A stretch of DNA of 56,503 nt. Source: a virus. A model generated the notes under the pieces. That model had not been told where the DNA came from. It ran no database searches and saw only the letters and a list, made by a program, of their open reading frames with translations. Below, in pieces: positions 16,701 through 22,356 of this stretch (the stretch's first letter is position 1; each line of letters begins with the position of its first letter). The translations under genes and the position numbers were made by a program. The DNA lies in the IMG/VR virus record IMGVR_UViG_3300043568_003076, positions 1-56,503 of that record, one strand, 5' to 3'.

Positions 16701-16826
16701 GCTGGTGTAATTGATATTATTGTTGATTTCCCAAGAGGTATTCAAAAGTTCATCAACCGTATTACAATCACAAGAGCTGGAGGCCAATTAGCTTCTGCTT
16801 CTACTGGATTTACGCCTTCATTCTAA
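13800..16826 (+). CDS. 18: Tail sheath protein, gp18-like
   Basis: Contractile sheath subunit that surrounds the tail tube. The N-terminal part (SSGVYTVEID, then GRLVIGSSKKGPIN) and the conserved C-terminal domain (about 780-1000) match the phage sheath family. That domain runs from GKRGIITEPEVTG through GFGVMIFSN, the hydrophobic EKDIERILLNYLFEFN helix and GVIDIIVDFPRGIQKFINRI. At 1008 residues it is much longer than T4 gp18 (659). The extra length is in the central, surface-exposed domains (about 230-650). It is the first gene behind two late-promoter-like elements and is followed 19 bases later by a small leader-bearing gene. Confidence 0.93.
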   Translation: MAEKLNLNRYKSSGVYTVEIDESTNLSLPLSTGRLVIGSSKKGPINSVVLVNDLRTLSAVYGDIDSKLEKNGNYFHRTIQVALRNGPVYALNLLPIADSDVAYFTTFNTEAASNNSTWSASSYQSSIADFYNTQKLWFADVDAVNKYKNLALGDSFPATGTVDRDANKLLSLVNLSKKPVTSWARIADTTGYDIKVKEYYKLLGDKVEVPDFLHPDDYVADYFVELSVVEGDWSDSIRLSKDPIYQQYFNESGIILAKMNDFLSLKEVTVVNRTIGAIIPEFTDLAGSPASLDYLFNNKFSQSGVYCALDYKKIDMIDLANNPVFDSGSASESIESQRLDLVGYGFDEMDSAVYSVDSGNPDLSIAPVKLIDVLSYRKTAGYEYYFNISTTAPDNFEILPGAALSLGEMYTVNPVGSNNNYIIATINSPLYNAWANGFIKTGDTLLTGSTAYLSTDGVVKTVMNGLAKISYIEFYAYSDLTYTNQVDAATITSGSNQYLHIKSAEVTEFNFDFDLTDTDYFRSGFSYFAPNRLVFTLTPTLYGNPAKKEIANGNAVYDAVKRSKIENFIKTGQYIKAGILTDGDGDPVIRERLLRIKTVYAKKVSVTYIGAPTNTLEYTITVDSPLDANITGIDLTGSILKTYKGIKNYVTDLRGFYVPAISLDEVGLYPNGTSARQDKILDYMFENTNIASTIADNETLNFRYIIDSFEGQIAPASKQQLAQLAANHGKALAICNAPSFAQYEKSIDPSFIDFNTNLVSTEYISTGGNLSSNPQFTFGFASGDKNGIAIASYAAYFMPNLVIFDNGRSKSIPPAAYIANTYMKKYTGGNTFSIVAGKRGIITEPEVTGLEYDLTNDDRDYLEPVGFNMIVRRRGFGVMIFSNNTGYQRVKSALNNIHVREALVTIEKDIERILLNYLFEFNDPTTRLRVKTLVKNYLEAVQDARGIATFDVIFDDSNNGSEVLENNAGVIDIIVDFPRGIQKFINRITITRAGGQLASASTGFTPSF

Positions 16827-16845
16827 TTAACAAAATACAAAAACT

Positions 16846-17133
16846 ATGAAAAGATACATATCTCTATTTGAAAATTTTAATGACGATGTTCAATATATGG
16901 TAAAACCAGTAGGTGATTCCTTTAGAATATTTGCTAAAACACCTAAGATGAAAGCAGACGGTAGTGAATATGAAGATTGTGAATCTTTATTCGGTAAAGG
17001 TACAATGTGGAAAGATTATGATAGTCACAGTAGCGCTAAAACCGCTATTGACAGTATGTCAAATATGAGTCACAGTATGAGTAAACCAAGTGGTGGTAAA
17101 CCTCACGGACCTAGTGACTATTTTGCTGATTAA
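16846..17133 (+). CDS. Small protein with capsid-targeting-like leader
   Basis: A 95-residue protein beginning MKRYISLFENFNDD, which matches the shared leader pattern (basic, aromatic, L-F-E). A small beta segment follows at about 16-50, and then a Ser/Met/Gly/His-rich tail (65-90) that is probably disordered. No domain recognised. It is co-transcribed with the sheath and ends 20 bases before a strong terminator. The leader contains L-F-E, fitting the T4 prohead protease rule (L/I-x-E), so cleavage at about residue 9 is plausible. Likely a late virion-associated protein, by inference. Confidence 0.6.
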   Translation: MKRYISLFENFNDDVQYMVKPVGDSFRIFAKTPKMKADGSEYEDCESLFGKGTMWKDYDSHSSAKTAIDSMSNMSHSMSKPSGGKPHGPSDYFAD

Positions 17134-17153
17134 TTAAAAAGTTTAATACAAAT

Positions 17154-17182
17154 AAAAAGGACCTCAATTGAGGTCCTTTTTT
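17154..17182. terminator. Strong bidirectional terminator
   Basis: A perfect 12-bp palindromic stem (aaaaaggacctc / gaggtccttttt) with an AATT loop and T runs on both strands. It ends the sheath unit from the left and the HAD/GroES minus-strand unit from the right. Confidence 0.92.
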
Positions 17183-17236
17183 GTTTAGGGCCGACAGGAT
17201 ATGTCAGATTCCACCACTTGGTTTAAGTCCAAGAAC
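17183..17236. other. GC-rich structured element of unknown role
   Basis: Fifty-four bases between the terminator and the stop of the HAD gene, visibly richer in G+C than the surroundings (about half). It contains two small hairpins: gaca/tgtc, and cttgg/ccaag with a 7-base loop. The second looks like a tRNA T-arm (loop tttaagt), but no acceptor stem or anticodon arm can be completed. It would be the 3' end of the minus-strand transcript. It could be a 3' UTR structure, a small RNA or a tRNA remnant. Confidence 0.35.
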
Positions 17237-17809
17237 TTAGTCTTCAGGTTCCATAATACCTTCAAGAACTCTAATTGAGTCGGTTGAGTCATTATGTAAA
17301 ATACCAGTTCCGCCAGCGTCAGTCCATTTATTTAGCTTAGTATCAAAATCATCAATTAAAATGTCAAATTTATCTCTGGCATATTTCCATTTGTCTTGAT
17401 CTAAAATTATTCTGGTTTTACTTGTAAAATCTTCAGGTTTAGTAACAGGTTCTTCATCAATATGCAGATGTAGTTTAATCCATTTTGCTTTACCTGCTAA
17501 ACATTCAGCACTTCTACTCGGAGCAGATAGGATAATTGGATCATATTGTTTTAAATAGTCCCATAATTCTCTACCGTCTTGCGTCCAAGGTAAATCTGCC
17601 CAAAAATCTTCTCCTAATTTATCTAGGATTGGCCAAATTGAATTTTTACCGTGGAGCTCTTCATATGCATGTGGTGAAAGTTTTTCAGGATTTTCTGAAA
17701 TTTCAGTAAAGCCTCGGTTAAAGTCTACTAGGACACCGTCTAAATCACAGAAAATTGTGTATTTTCCGCCTCTTTTTTCAAAGATAAATTGTTTAAATTT
17801 TTTAAGCAT
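17237..17809 (-). CDS. HAD-family 5'(3')-deoxyribonucleotidase-like phosphatase with capsid-targeting-like leader
   Basis: A HAD-fold phosphatase probably acting on nucleotides. The core motif CDLDGVLVDF holds the nucleophile Asp22 and acid/base Asp24. Motif II is the LSAPS strand (about 94-98) and the acidic motif is ILIDDF (about 147-152). I take the ATG at 17809 as start (190 residues). A TTG at 17824 would add five residues. From 17809 the protein begins MLKKFKQFIFE, almost the same as the peptidase at 21694 (MIKRFSQFIFE). This leader precedes the HAD core and is not part of the fold. It overlaps the groES stop by 8 bases. Either it is targeted into the head or the leader has another shared role. 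A late-type AATAAATAAA lies within the end of groES (about 17841-17850), 32 bases upstream. Confidence 0.78.
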   Translation of the reverse strand: MLKKFKQFIFEKRGGKYTIFCDLDGVLVDFNRGFTEISENPEKLSPHAYEELHGKNSIWPILDKLGEDFWADLPWTQDGRELWDYLKQYDPIILSAPSRSAECLAGKAKWIKLHLHIDEEPVTKPEDFTSKTRIILDQDKWKYARDKFDILIDDFDTKLNKWTDAGGTGILHNDSTDSIRVLEGIMEPED

Positions 17810-18134
17810 TTTCTTTAAGTTCAAATTGTGTATCTTGATCTTTATTTATTATGGCTAAAAGATCGTTAGCTATTACCAAATGATATCCGATACCATCCCA
17901 AGTTACATCAAGCCCTGAATATCTTTGATATAAAACTTTATCTCCAGCTTTAACTGGACATTTTGAATTATCTGGAACAGAGTGGCCAACTGCAATTACT
18001 GTTCCTGTATTTGGGCGCTTGCGTGCATCAACTGATAAAATAATACCAGTTTCAGTTTTTTTCTCTACTGTATCTGGTAAAATTAGAAGTCTTTCAAATA
18101 GTGGCATAAAGCCTTTTGTTATATCAATGCTCAT
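17802..18134 (-). CDS. groES: GroES-like co-chaperonin
   Basis: Lid of the GroEL folding chamber. The family pattern is clear along its 110 residues: a PLFERLLILP first strand, a mobile loop at about 22-36 with the GIIL contact (30-33) corresponding to the GroEL-binding I-V-L of GroES, GTVIAVG (44-50), PVKAGDKVLYQRYSG (61-75) and the terminal LLAIINK. T4 uses the unrelated-looking gp31 for this job. Here the co-chaperonin is of bacterial GroES type and a full GroEL is encoded 12 kb upstream on the same strand. The ATG overlaps the end of the 5' nuclease gene by one base. Confidence 0.93.
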   Translation of the reverse strand: MSIDITKGFMPLFERLLILPDTVEKKTETGIILSVDARKRPNTGTVIAVGHSVPDNSKCPVKAGDKVLYQRYSGLDVTWDGIGYHLVIANDLLAIINKDQDTQFELKENA

Positions 18135-19246
18135 TAGTATTTATAATTTTTTTTAAATTTGTAATAATTGAATTTACGGCGCACGGTTAAGTCCACGCTT
18201 GCTTTTATTGCATCCAATACATCAGTTGGAAAAAGCTTTGTACTTAATCTTACTAATGTCTTATTACGATGGATGTTATTCTCGATCGTCTGCCATTCAC
18301 CAGGTTCCTTTATCTTTAGAGTATCACATGTTATTTCACGCATTACATCAAGGAACCCAGAATCACCTGAATCGATTAGGTCTTTAACATCAGACCACTC
18401 ATATGATTCTCTAACGTACTCTATTATTTTAGATACTTTAGAAGCAGTCATTTTTGGATGAACTCTTGGAATATTATCTGAACTATCACCAGCTAAACAC
18501 TTTGTTAAAATATCTAGGGTTGGATCAATAGTTAAGTGCTGGTAGTCTTTTTGAGTTAAGTCATTTATTATATTAATAACAGCTGAGTTGTCAATTGCCT
18601 CAATATCAAAATCAAATAGATTAACTTCTGCTGGAGTTTCGTCTTTACCAAAATCAGCAGTAGTATAGATCTTTTTATACTTGGTCATTTGCTTTGGCAT
18701 AATTAAGATAACTTTACGCTTATTACTTTCAAGTAATTGAGTTAGGTCTTTATCTACCGACCATATACAAATGTCCTCATTTAGATTTTCGCAAATGTAA
18801 GCAATTAAGTCATCGCCTTCTGCTCCAGGTACTCGATTGACTACAACTCCATATTCATCTGAGATTATATTGAGTATTTCATTTTGAAAGTATTCAAAAA
18901 ATAGATAAATTTTGTCATCATATTTTCTTTGACCTTTATAATTAAAGTCTCCTTCTCCATGTGTTTCAAAATGCTCCTTAATATATTTTTTTCTCCAACT
19001 CTTAGAGTCAAATACAAAAAATACAGATTGGATATTTTCTTTAAATGGAGCAAGAATACTTCCAAAATAATTTGTTGAAAATGATTTAAACGAATCTTTA
19101 CTACCCTGTTTAAGAATAAATTTATCATCGTTTAATAAATCAGCAACGTAATACTTTTCACCAATTCTCTTATCGTTTGCAAGAATGTTTTTAACAATAC
19201 TTACTGCCACGTTTAAAAAAGCATTTCCGTCTATGATTAGATTCAT
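18134..19246 (-). CDS. rnh: 5'-3' exonuclease / RNase H, T4 Rnh (FEN)-like
   Basis: Structure-specific 5' nuclease that removes RNA primers and flaps at the lagging strand. Metal-binding motifs of the FEN family are present: DGNAF (6-10), FDSKSWRKKY (about 78-87), the GAEGDDLIAY helix (about 140-149), SVDKDLTQLL and the H3TH entrance CLAGDSSDNIPRV. Length 370 is somewhat more than T4 Rnh (305). The extra part is mostly in 180-230 and at the basic C-terminus (RRKFNYYKFKKNYKY). It sits between SSB-region genes and groES. Confidence 0.9.
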   Translation of the reverse strand: MNLIIDGNAFLNVAVSIVKNILANDKRIGEKYYVADLLNDDKFILKQGSKDSFKSFSTNYFGSILAPFKENIQSVFFVFDSKSWRKKYIKEHFETHGEGDFNYKGQRKYDDKIYLFFEYFQNEILNIISDEYGVVVNRVPGAEGDDLIAYICENLNEDICIWSVDKDLTQLLESNKRKVILIMPKQMTKYKKIYTTADFGKDETPAEVNLFDFDIEAIDNSAVINIINDLTQKDYQHLTIDPTLDILTKCLAGDSSDNIPRVHPKMTASKVSKIIEYVRESYEWSDVKDLIDSGDSGFLDVMREITCDTLKIKEPGEWQTIENNIHRNKTLVRLSTKLFPTDVLDAIKASVDLTVRRKFNYYKFKKNYKY

Positions 19247-19252
19247 TTTATT

Positions 19253-19531
19253 TTAATTAGTGGGTTGTTTAGGAACTTGTAGTTTCTTTATTGCTTTTAC
19301 AATAAGCTCAGATTCTTCTAGTGTAAATATTCCTTTAGCTTGGCAATGATTAGCTGAGGCTATTAGAATAAGTACTGCATGTTCTGGAGTTAAATTTACC
19401 AAAAAGTTTTCATAATCTTCAAGATTACTATAACTAATTGAAGAAAGTAGAGTAGCTATTGGAGCAGCCTCAGGTTGATTTGCGTCAACCTGAGGAGCTT
19501 CAACTACTGGTGGTGTTTTTGATTTTGCCAT
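19253..19531 (-). CDS. Hypothetical small protein
   Basis: A 92-residue protein with a Pro/Ala/Gln-rich N-terminus (1-28) and a helical second half containing NLTPEHAVLILIASANHC and FTLEESELIVKAIKKL. No family recognised. It lies between the SSB gene (19-base gap) and the 5' nuclease (6-base gap), so a replication accessory role is possible by context only. Confidence 0.55.
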   Translation of the reverse strand: MAKSKTPPVVEAPQVDANQPEAAPIATLLSSISYSNLEDYENFLVNLTPEHAVLILIASANHCQAKGIFTLEESELIVKAIKKLQVPKQPTN

Positions 19532-19550
19532 TTTGTAGTTTAATTATTTT

Positions 19551-20603
19551 TTATAAAGATGCAAATAAATCGTCTAAATCATCTGCTTTTGGGGCAGCTG
19601 CTTTAGCGGTAGGTTTAACTTCAGGTGCTGGAGCAGAGATTTCAAAGTCATCATCTAAATTAATTGATGAACTTACATTTTTTACTGCTGGAGCTGGAGT
19701 GAATTCAATATCTTCTCCAAGTGGTGCTTGTGTTCTAGCCACTGGCGCAGATAATTTAAAATGTTTTTTCATTCTTTCATCTTTAGTATTTGCAACTAAA
19801 TTGTCAATGATTTGTTTGTAAGGAATAATTGCTTTAATATAGTCAGCAACTTTTTCGTATTCAACATCAGTCCATTCCTTTAAGAAATATTGACTCATAT
19901 CTGGTGAATTCTTTTTAAAGTATTCACTTACAAACTGCATAACCTTAGGTTCAGTAGAAACTGGAATTTCTTTACCTTGAGTTGAGATAATTAATGGGCT
20001 AACTTCATTCATGAATTTACTAGCACTAAAATCTCTCCATGCTTTAGTCTTACGCTTAATAACCAAAACAAAATCTTTACCAGTAGTAAGTGAGAATGGA
20101 TTGATTTTTTGAGTAGTAACTAATTCCTGCTCAGGATTAATTTCTTGTTGGATTAGGTTATCAATTGTATATCCATACGAATATATTTTGATTTTACCTT
20201 CCATTGTAGGAAATTGTGGATCCTTCTTGATATAAACGCAAGAATAGTAATTGTAGTAACGATTAAAATACTTTTGAATCTCTTCAACAATAGTAGGCTC
20301 TTCATTTTTTAATCGCTTTAATTCAAGATCAAGCGTCCAAAGAATTGATGATGCTCCTGTCGTTGATGGACAATCTACATACAACTTTTCGTTGGTTAAA
20401 GGGTTTATTAATTTAGCTGCATATTTTTTATAGCGGCTCTTAGTTGGATCGGTTACCCAAGGGATAAAACGAATAACTGATTTGTAAATACCGTTTTGAC
20501 CTTGGTCTGGACCGGGATTGTACATGTTGTCGTCGACTTTGCGACCAGCGGATGATGATTTACCTGAGAAATCATCGAGATTAAGATTGAATAGATCTTC
20601 CAT
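19551..20603 (-). CDS. 32: Single-stranded DNA-binding protein, gp32-like
   Basis: Coats ssDNA at forks and in recombination. The central OB-fold region (about 40-230) has the gp32-type pattern: VIRFIPWVTDPTKSRYKKYAAKLINP, then VDCPSTTGASSILW, YYNYYSCVYIKKDPQFP and GKIKIYSYGYTIDNLI. The C-terminus is a Pro/Ala linker ending in an acidic tip, DDLDDLFASL, as in SSBs that recruit partners. The T4 protein binds zinc with H-x-C-x-C-x-x-C. Here only two well-separated Cys remain in this region, so the zinc site is probably lost. Length 350 compares with 301 in T4. Its promoter should lie between the terminator at 20662 and the start. Confidence 0.85.
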   Translation of the reverse strand: MEDLFNLNLDDFSGKSSSAGRKVDDNMYNPGPDQGQNGIYKSVIRFIPWVTDPTKSRYKKYAAKLINPLTNEKLYVDCPSTTGASSILWTLDLELKRLKNEEPTIVEEIQKYFNRYYNYYSCVYIKKDPQFPTMEGKIKIYSYGYTIDNLIQQEINPEQELVTTQKINPFSLTTGKDFVLVIKRKTKAWRDFSASKFMNEVSPLIISTQGKEIPVSTEPKVMQFVSEYFKKNSPDMSQYFLKEWTDVEYEKVADYIKAIIPYKQIIDNLVANTKDERMKKHFKLSAPVARTQAPLGEDIEFTPAPAVKNVSSSINLDDDFEISAPAPEVKPTAKAAAPKADDLDDLFASL

Positions 20604-20661
20604 ATTGTTTATAATGTTTAATAATTTAATAGAATTGTACTAAAGAAATGTGAAGAGTTTT

Positions 20662-20695
20662 GAAAAAAAAAGGACGAGTTGTAAAACCCGTCCTT
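20662..20695 (-). terminator. Intrinsic terminator after the Hc1-like gene
   Basis: On the minus strand, AAGGACG pairs with CGTCCTT around a 12-base loop, followed by eight or nine T. It separates the Hc1-like gene from the SSB gene. Confidence 0.85.
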
Positions 20696-20722
20696 AAATG
20701 TGAACTTTTTGTCTAATAAAAA

Positions 20723-20914
20723 TTAGGCTTTAGTATCAACTTTAGATTCTTGAACGTGAGTTCGGCCTTCTTGACAAAGAGCTTTAATGTCTTGAAGAAC
20801 TTTACGAGTTCTAGTTCCAGCTGATTTATTTCCTTTTTCGTAGAATTTTCCAGCTTCTGCTTCTAATTGAGAAACTTGTTCCTTTAGCGATGTTAACCAT
20901 GTAGGTGTTGTCAT
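20723..20914 (-). CDS. Hc1-like (histone H1-like) small basic protein
   Basis: A 63-residue helical protein with the core EKGNKSAGTRTRKVLQDIKALC (about 26-47). This is the signature of the small Hc1/histone-H1-like proteins common in Bacteroidetes (GNKAAGTRARKxLQ-type). Such proteins bind DNA and are thought to compact the nucleoid. The N-terminal third (WLTSLKEQVSQLEAEAGKFY) is a likely coiled-coil helix. It has its own terminator and lies just beyond the leader-bearing peptidase gene. It could be acquired from the host or act on phage or host DNA packing. The family call is fairly firm; the role in the phage is not known. Confidence 0.8.
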   Translation of the reverse strand: MTTPTWLTSLKEQVSQLEAEAGKFYEKGNKSAGTRTRKVLQDIKALCQEGRTHVQESKVDTKA

Positions 20915-20968
20915 AATTTCAAATATTTTTTGTATCTTATATTTGAGAAATCCACCCGGTTTTAAATA

Positions 20969-21694
20969 TTAGTGATATTTGTTTGAAAATTTAGCTACTG
21001 GGTATACTTTTTTAGCAAAATCTATCCAAGTTTTCATAACCTTGTCAGCTTCAGATTGAGAAATTACATTAGTCTCAATGAATGGCTGTAAATATTCTGT
21101 AAATTCCTGGTCAAGAGGTATTCGCTTCTTTTTAGCTGATGCATACATACCGGCAACCATTGCTGGAATTTCGTCAGATAATAAAAAGTAGTTATAATTA
21201 TTTTGAGCACGGGTTCTGACTGCTTTTGGGGTATTAACAATATGTCCAGTCTTTTTATTTATGCCTTTTTGTAAAAGGTGCTCAAGTTCATGTCGTATAT
21301 TGTCAATTAACTTATAATTTAATTCCGGATAACATTGAGGCTCTGCCTCTGGGCTAATATAGAGAATTATTTCAATTTCAGGTGATTCAGGCTCGTTTTC
21401 CTTTGGGATAAATGAATTTGCATCTATTGCAAAACCTTTATTTTCAAAATTAATTACCTCCCAAGGAAGTCTACTAAAATATTTAGATTTAGCTGGCTCA
21501 AATTCTTTAACTCTAGCTAGTTTAATTGATAGAGTAAATTCAAGTGGATTATCATATTCAAATTCTTTAGATATTTCTTTACCAAGCTTGGAACCAGCAG
21601 TTTTCTTAATTACACCAAATAAGTCTTTAGCAAAAACTGAGGCAAGTGAATCATATTTTGATTCAAATATAAATTGCGAAAACCTTTTTATCAT
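20969..21694 (-). CDS. Putative zinc metallopeptidase (HExxH) with capsid-targeting-like leader
   Basis: A 241-residue protein whose residues 135-139 read HELEH within NIRHELEHLLQKG. This is the gluzincin/metzincin-type helix in which the two His bind zinc and Glu is the base. A third ligand could be Glu175 in LLSDEIPAMVAGMY. The preceding strand IEIILYISPEAE (107-118) suits the edge strand of a zincin fold. It begins MIKRFSQFIFES, the shared leader, with I-F-E matching the T4 prohead protease rule. No signal peptide or membrane segment. Its start overlaps the end of the proline-rich leader gene by 4 bases, so both share the late-type promoter at 22295. I infer a virion-packaged peptidase; catalysis is unproven. 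Confidence 0.65.
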   Translation of the reverse strand: MIKRFSQFIFESKYDSLASVFAKDLFGVIKKTAGSKLGKEISKEFEYDNPLEFTLSIKLARVKEFEPAKSKYFSRLPWEVINFENKGFAIDANSFIPKENEPESPEIEIILYISPEAEPQCYPELNYKLIDNIRHELEHLLQKGINKKTGHIVNTPKAVRTRAQNNYNYFLLSDEIPAMVAGMYASAKKKRIPLDQEFTEYLQPFIETNVISQSEADKVMKTWIDFAKKVYPVAKFSNKYH

Positions 21695-22275
21695 TTTTTA
21701 GATTTAATAAAATTTACGTCTAATTTATTGGTTGAAGGTGATAATTTAGAATCAAACTCTATATCAATATCACCTTTGTCAATACCTAGTTTTTTAGCAG
21801 CCATTGCAGATTTTAGTTTATCATAAACTTCTTTATCTAAAAATCCTTTACCCCTAAGGGCATCAACTATATCAGTTTTCTTTGAATCTAATTGGCTATC
21901 GGTGATCCATTTATCTAAATCAGCTTGCTTAAGTTGATATTCTTTATAACGTTTAACTCCTCCGCCTCCAGTATAGTTAGAATGCCATTTTTTATCATCA
22001 TCTACCAATACAATATTAATATCGCCAGTTTGACCAGCGGTTGGAGCTGGTGCATTTGGGTCTGGTGGTAATTCAGCAGTTGCAAATGGATCAGTTGAAG
22101 GTGGCGTCATTGATGTTGTTGGATCCGGTGAACTTACTGGAGCTGGTGCATTTTCATCAGGCAATGGAGCAGCCTCAGTCTCAGTAGACGAAGGTGGCTC
22201 AACTGGTGGTGGAATAGGAGTAGGTTCATCTGCTTCTAATAATAGCTTAAATTGGTTAAAGTTTAGGATTTCCAT
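21691..22275 (-). CDS. Proline-rich protein with capsid-targeting-like leader
   Basis: A 194-residue protein in three parts. The leader MEILNFNQFKLLLEAD (1-16) ends in L-L-E|A, a good match to a T4-type prohead protease site. A Pro/Ala/Ser/Thr-rich disordered linker follows (17-82), then a charged alpha/beta domain (84-194) with a GGGG turn at 103-106 and a helical KQADLDKWITDSQLDSKKTD segment. No known family. It is the first gene of a two-gene unit with the HExxH protein, directly behind a TATAAATAAC element, and so probably late-expressed although surrounded by early genes. A head-internal protein is the best guess. Confidence 0.62.
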   Translation of the reverse strand: MEILNFNQFKLLLEADEPTPIPPPVEPPSSTETEAAPLPDENAPAPVSSPDPTTSMTPPSTDPFATAELPPDPNAPAPTAGQTGDINIVLVDDDKKWHSNYTGGGGVKRYKEYQLKQADLDKWITDSQLDSKKTDIVDALRGKGFLDKEVYDKLKSAMAAKKLGIDKGDIDIEFDSKLSPSTNKLDVNFIKSKK

Positions 22276-22294
22276 AAATATAGTAATTGTTATG

Positions 22295-22304
22295 GTTATT
22301 TATA
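22295..22304 (-). promoter_or_regulatory. Late-promoter-like element before the leader-bearing gene pair
   Basis: On the minus strand this reads TATAAATAAC, containing the full T4 late consensus TATAAATA. It ends 20 bases before the ATG at 22275 and lies directly after the terminator of the ribonucleotide reductase gene. Confidence 0.62.
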
Positions 22305-22305
22305 C

Positions 22306-22334
22306 AAAAAAAGGGAGACAACTGCCTCCCTTTT
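22306..22334 (-). terminator. Intrinsic terminator of the ribonucleotide reductase gene
   Basis: On the minus strand, AAAAGGGAG pairs with CTCCCTTTT around an 8-base loop, followed by a run of seven T. Confidence 0.9.
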
Positions 22335-22356
22335 CATATTCAGTAGTTACTGTAGA

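Noticed and set aside
17183-17236. Possible tRNA gene (T-arm-like hairpin)
   Set aside because: No acceptor stem, anticodon arm or full length of about 75 bases can be built on either strand.
18136-18145. TATAAATAC just upstream of the groES start on the minus strand
   Set aside because: It is the last codons of the 5' nuclease gene, and it is only about 5 bases from the groES ATG, too close for a normal late promoter leader.
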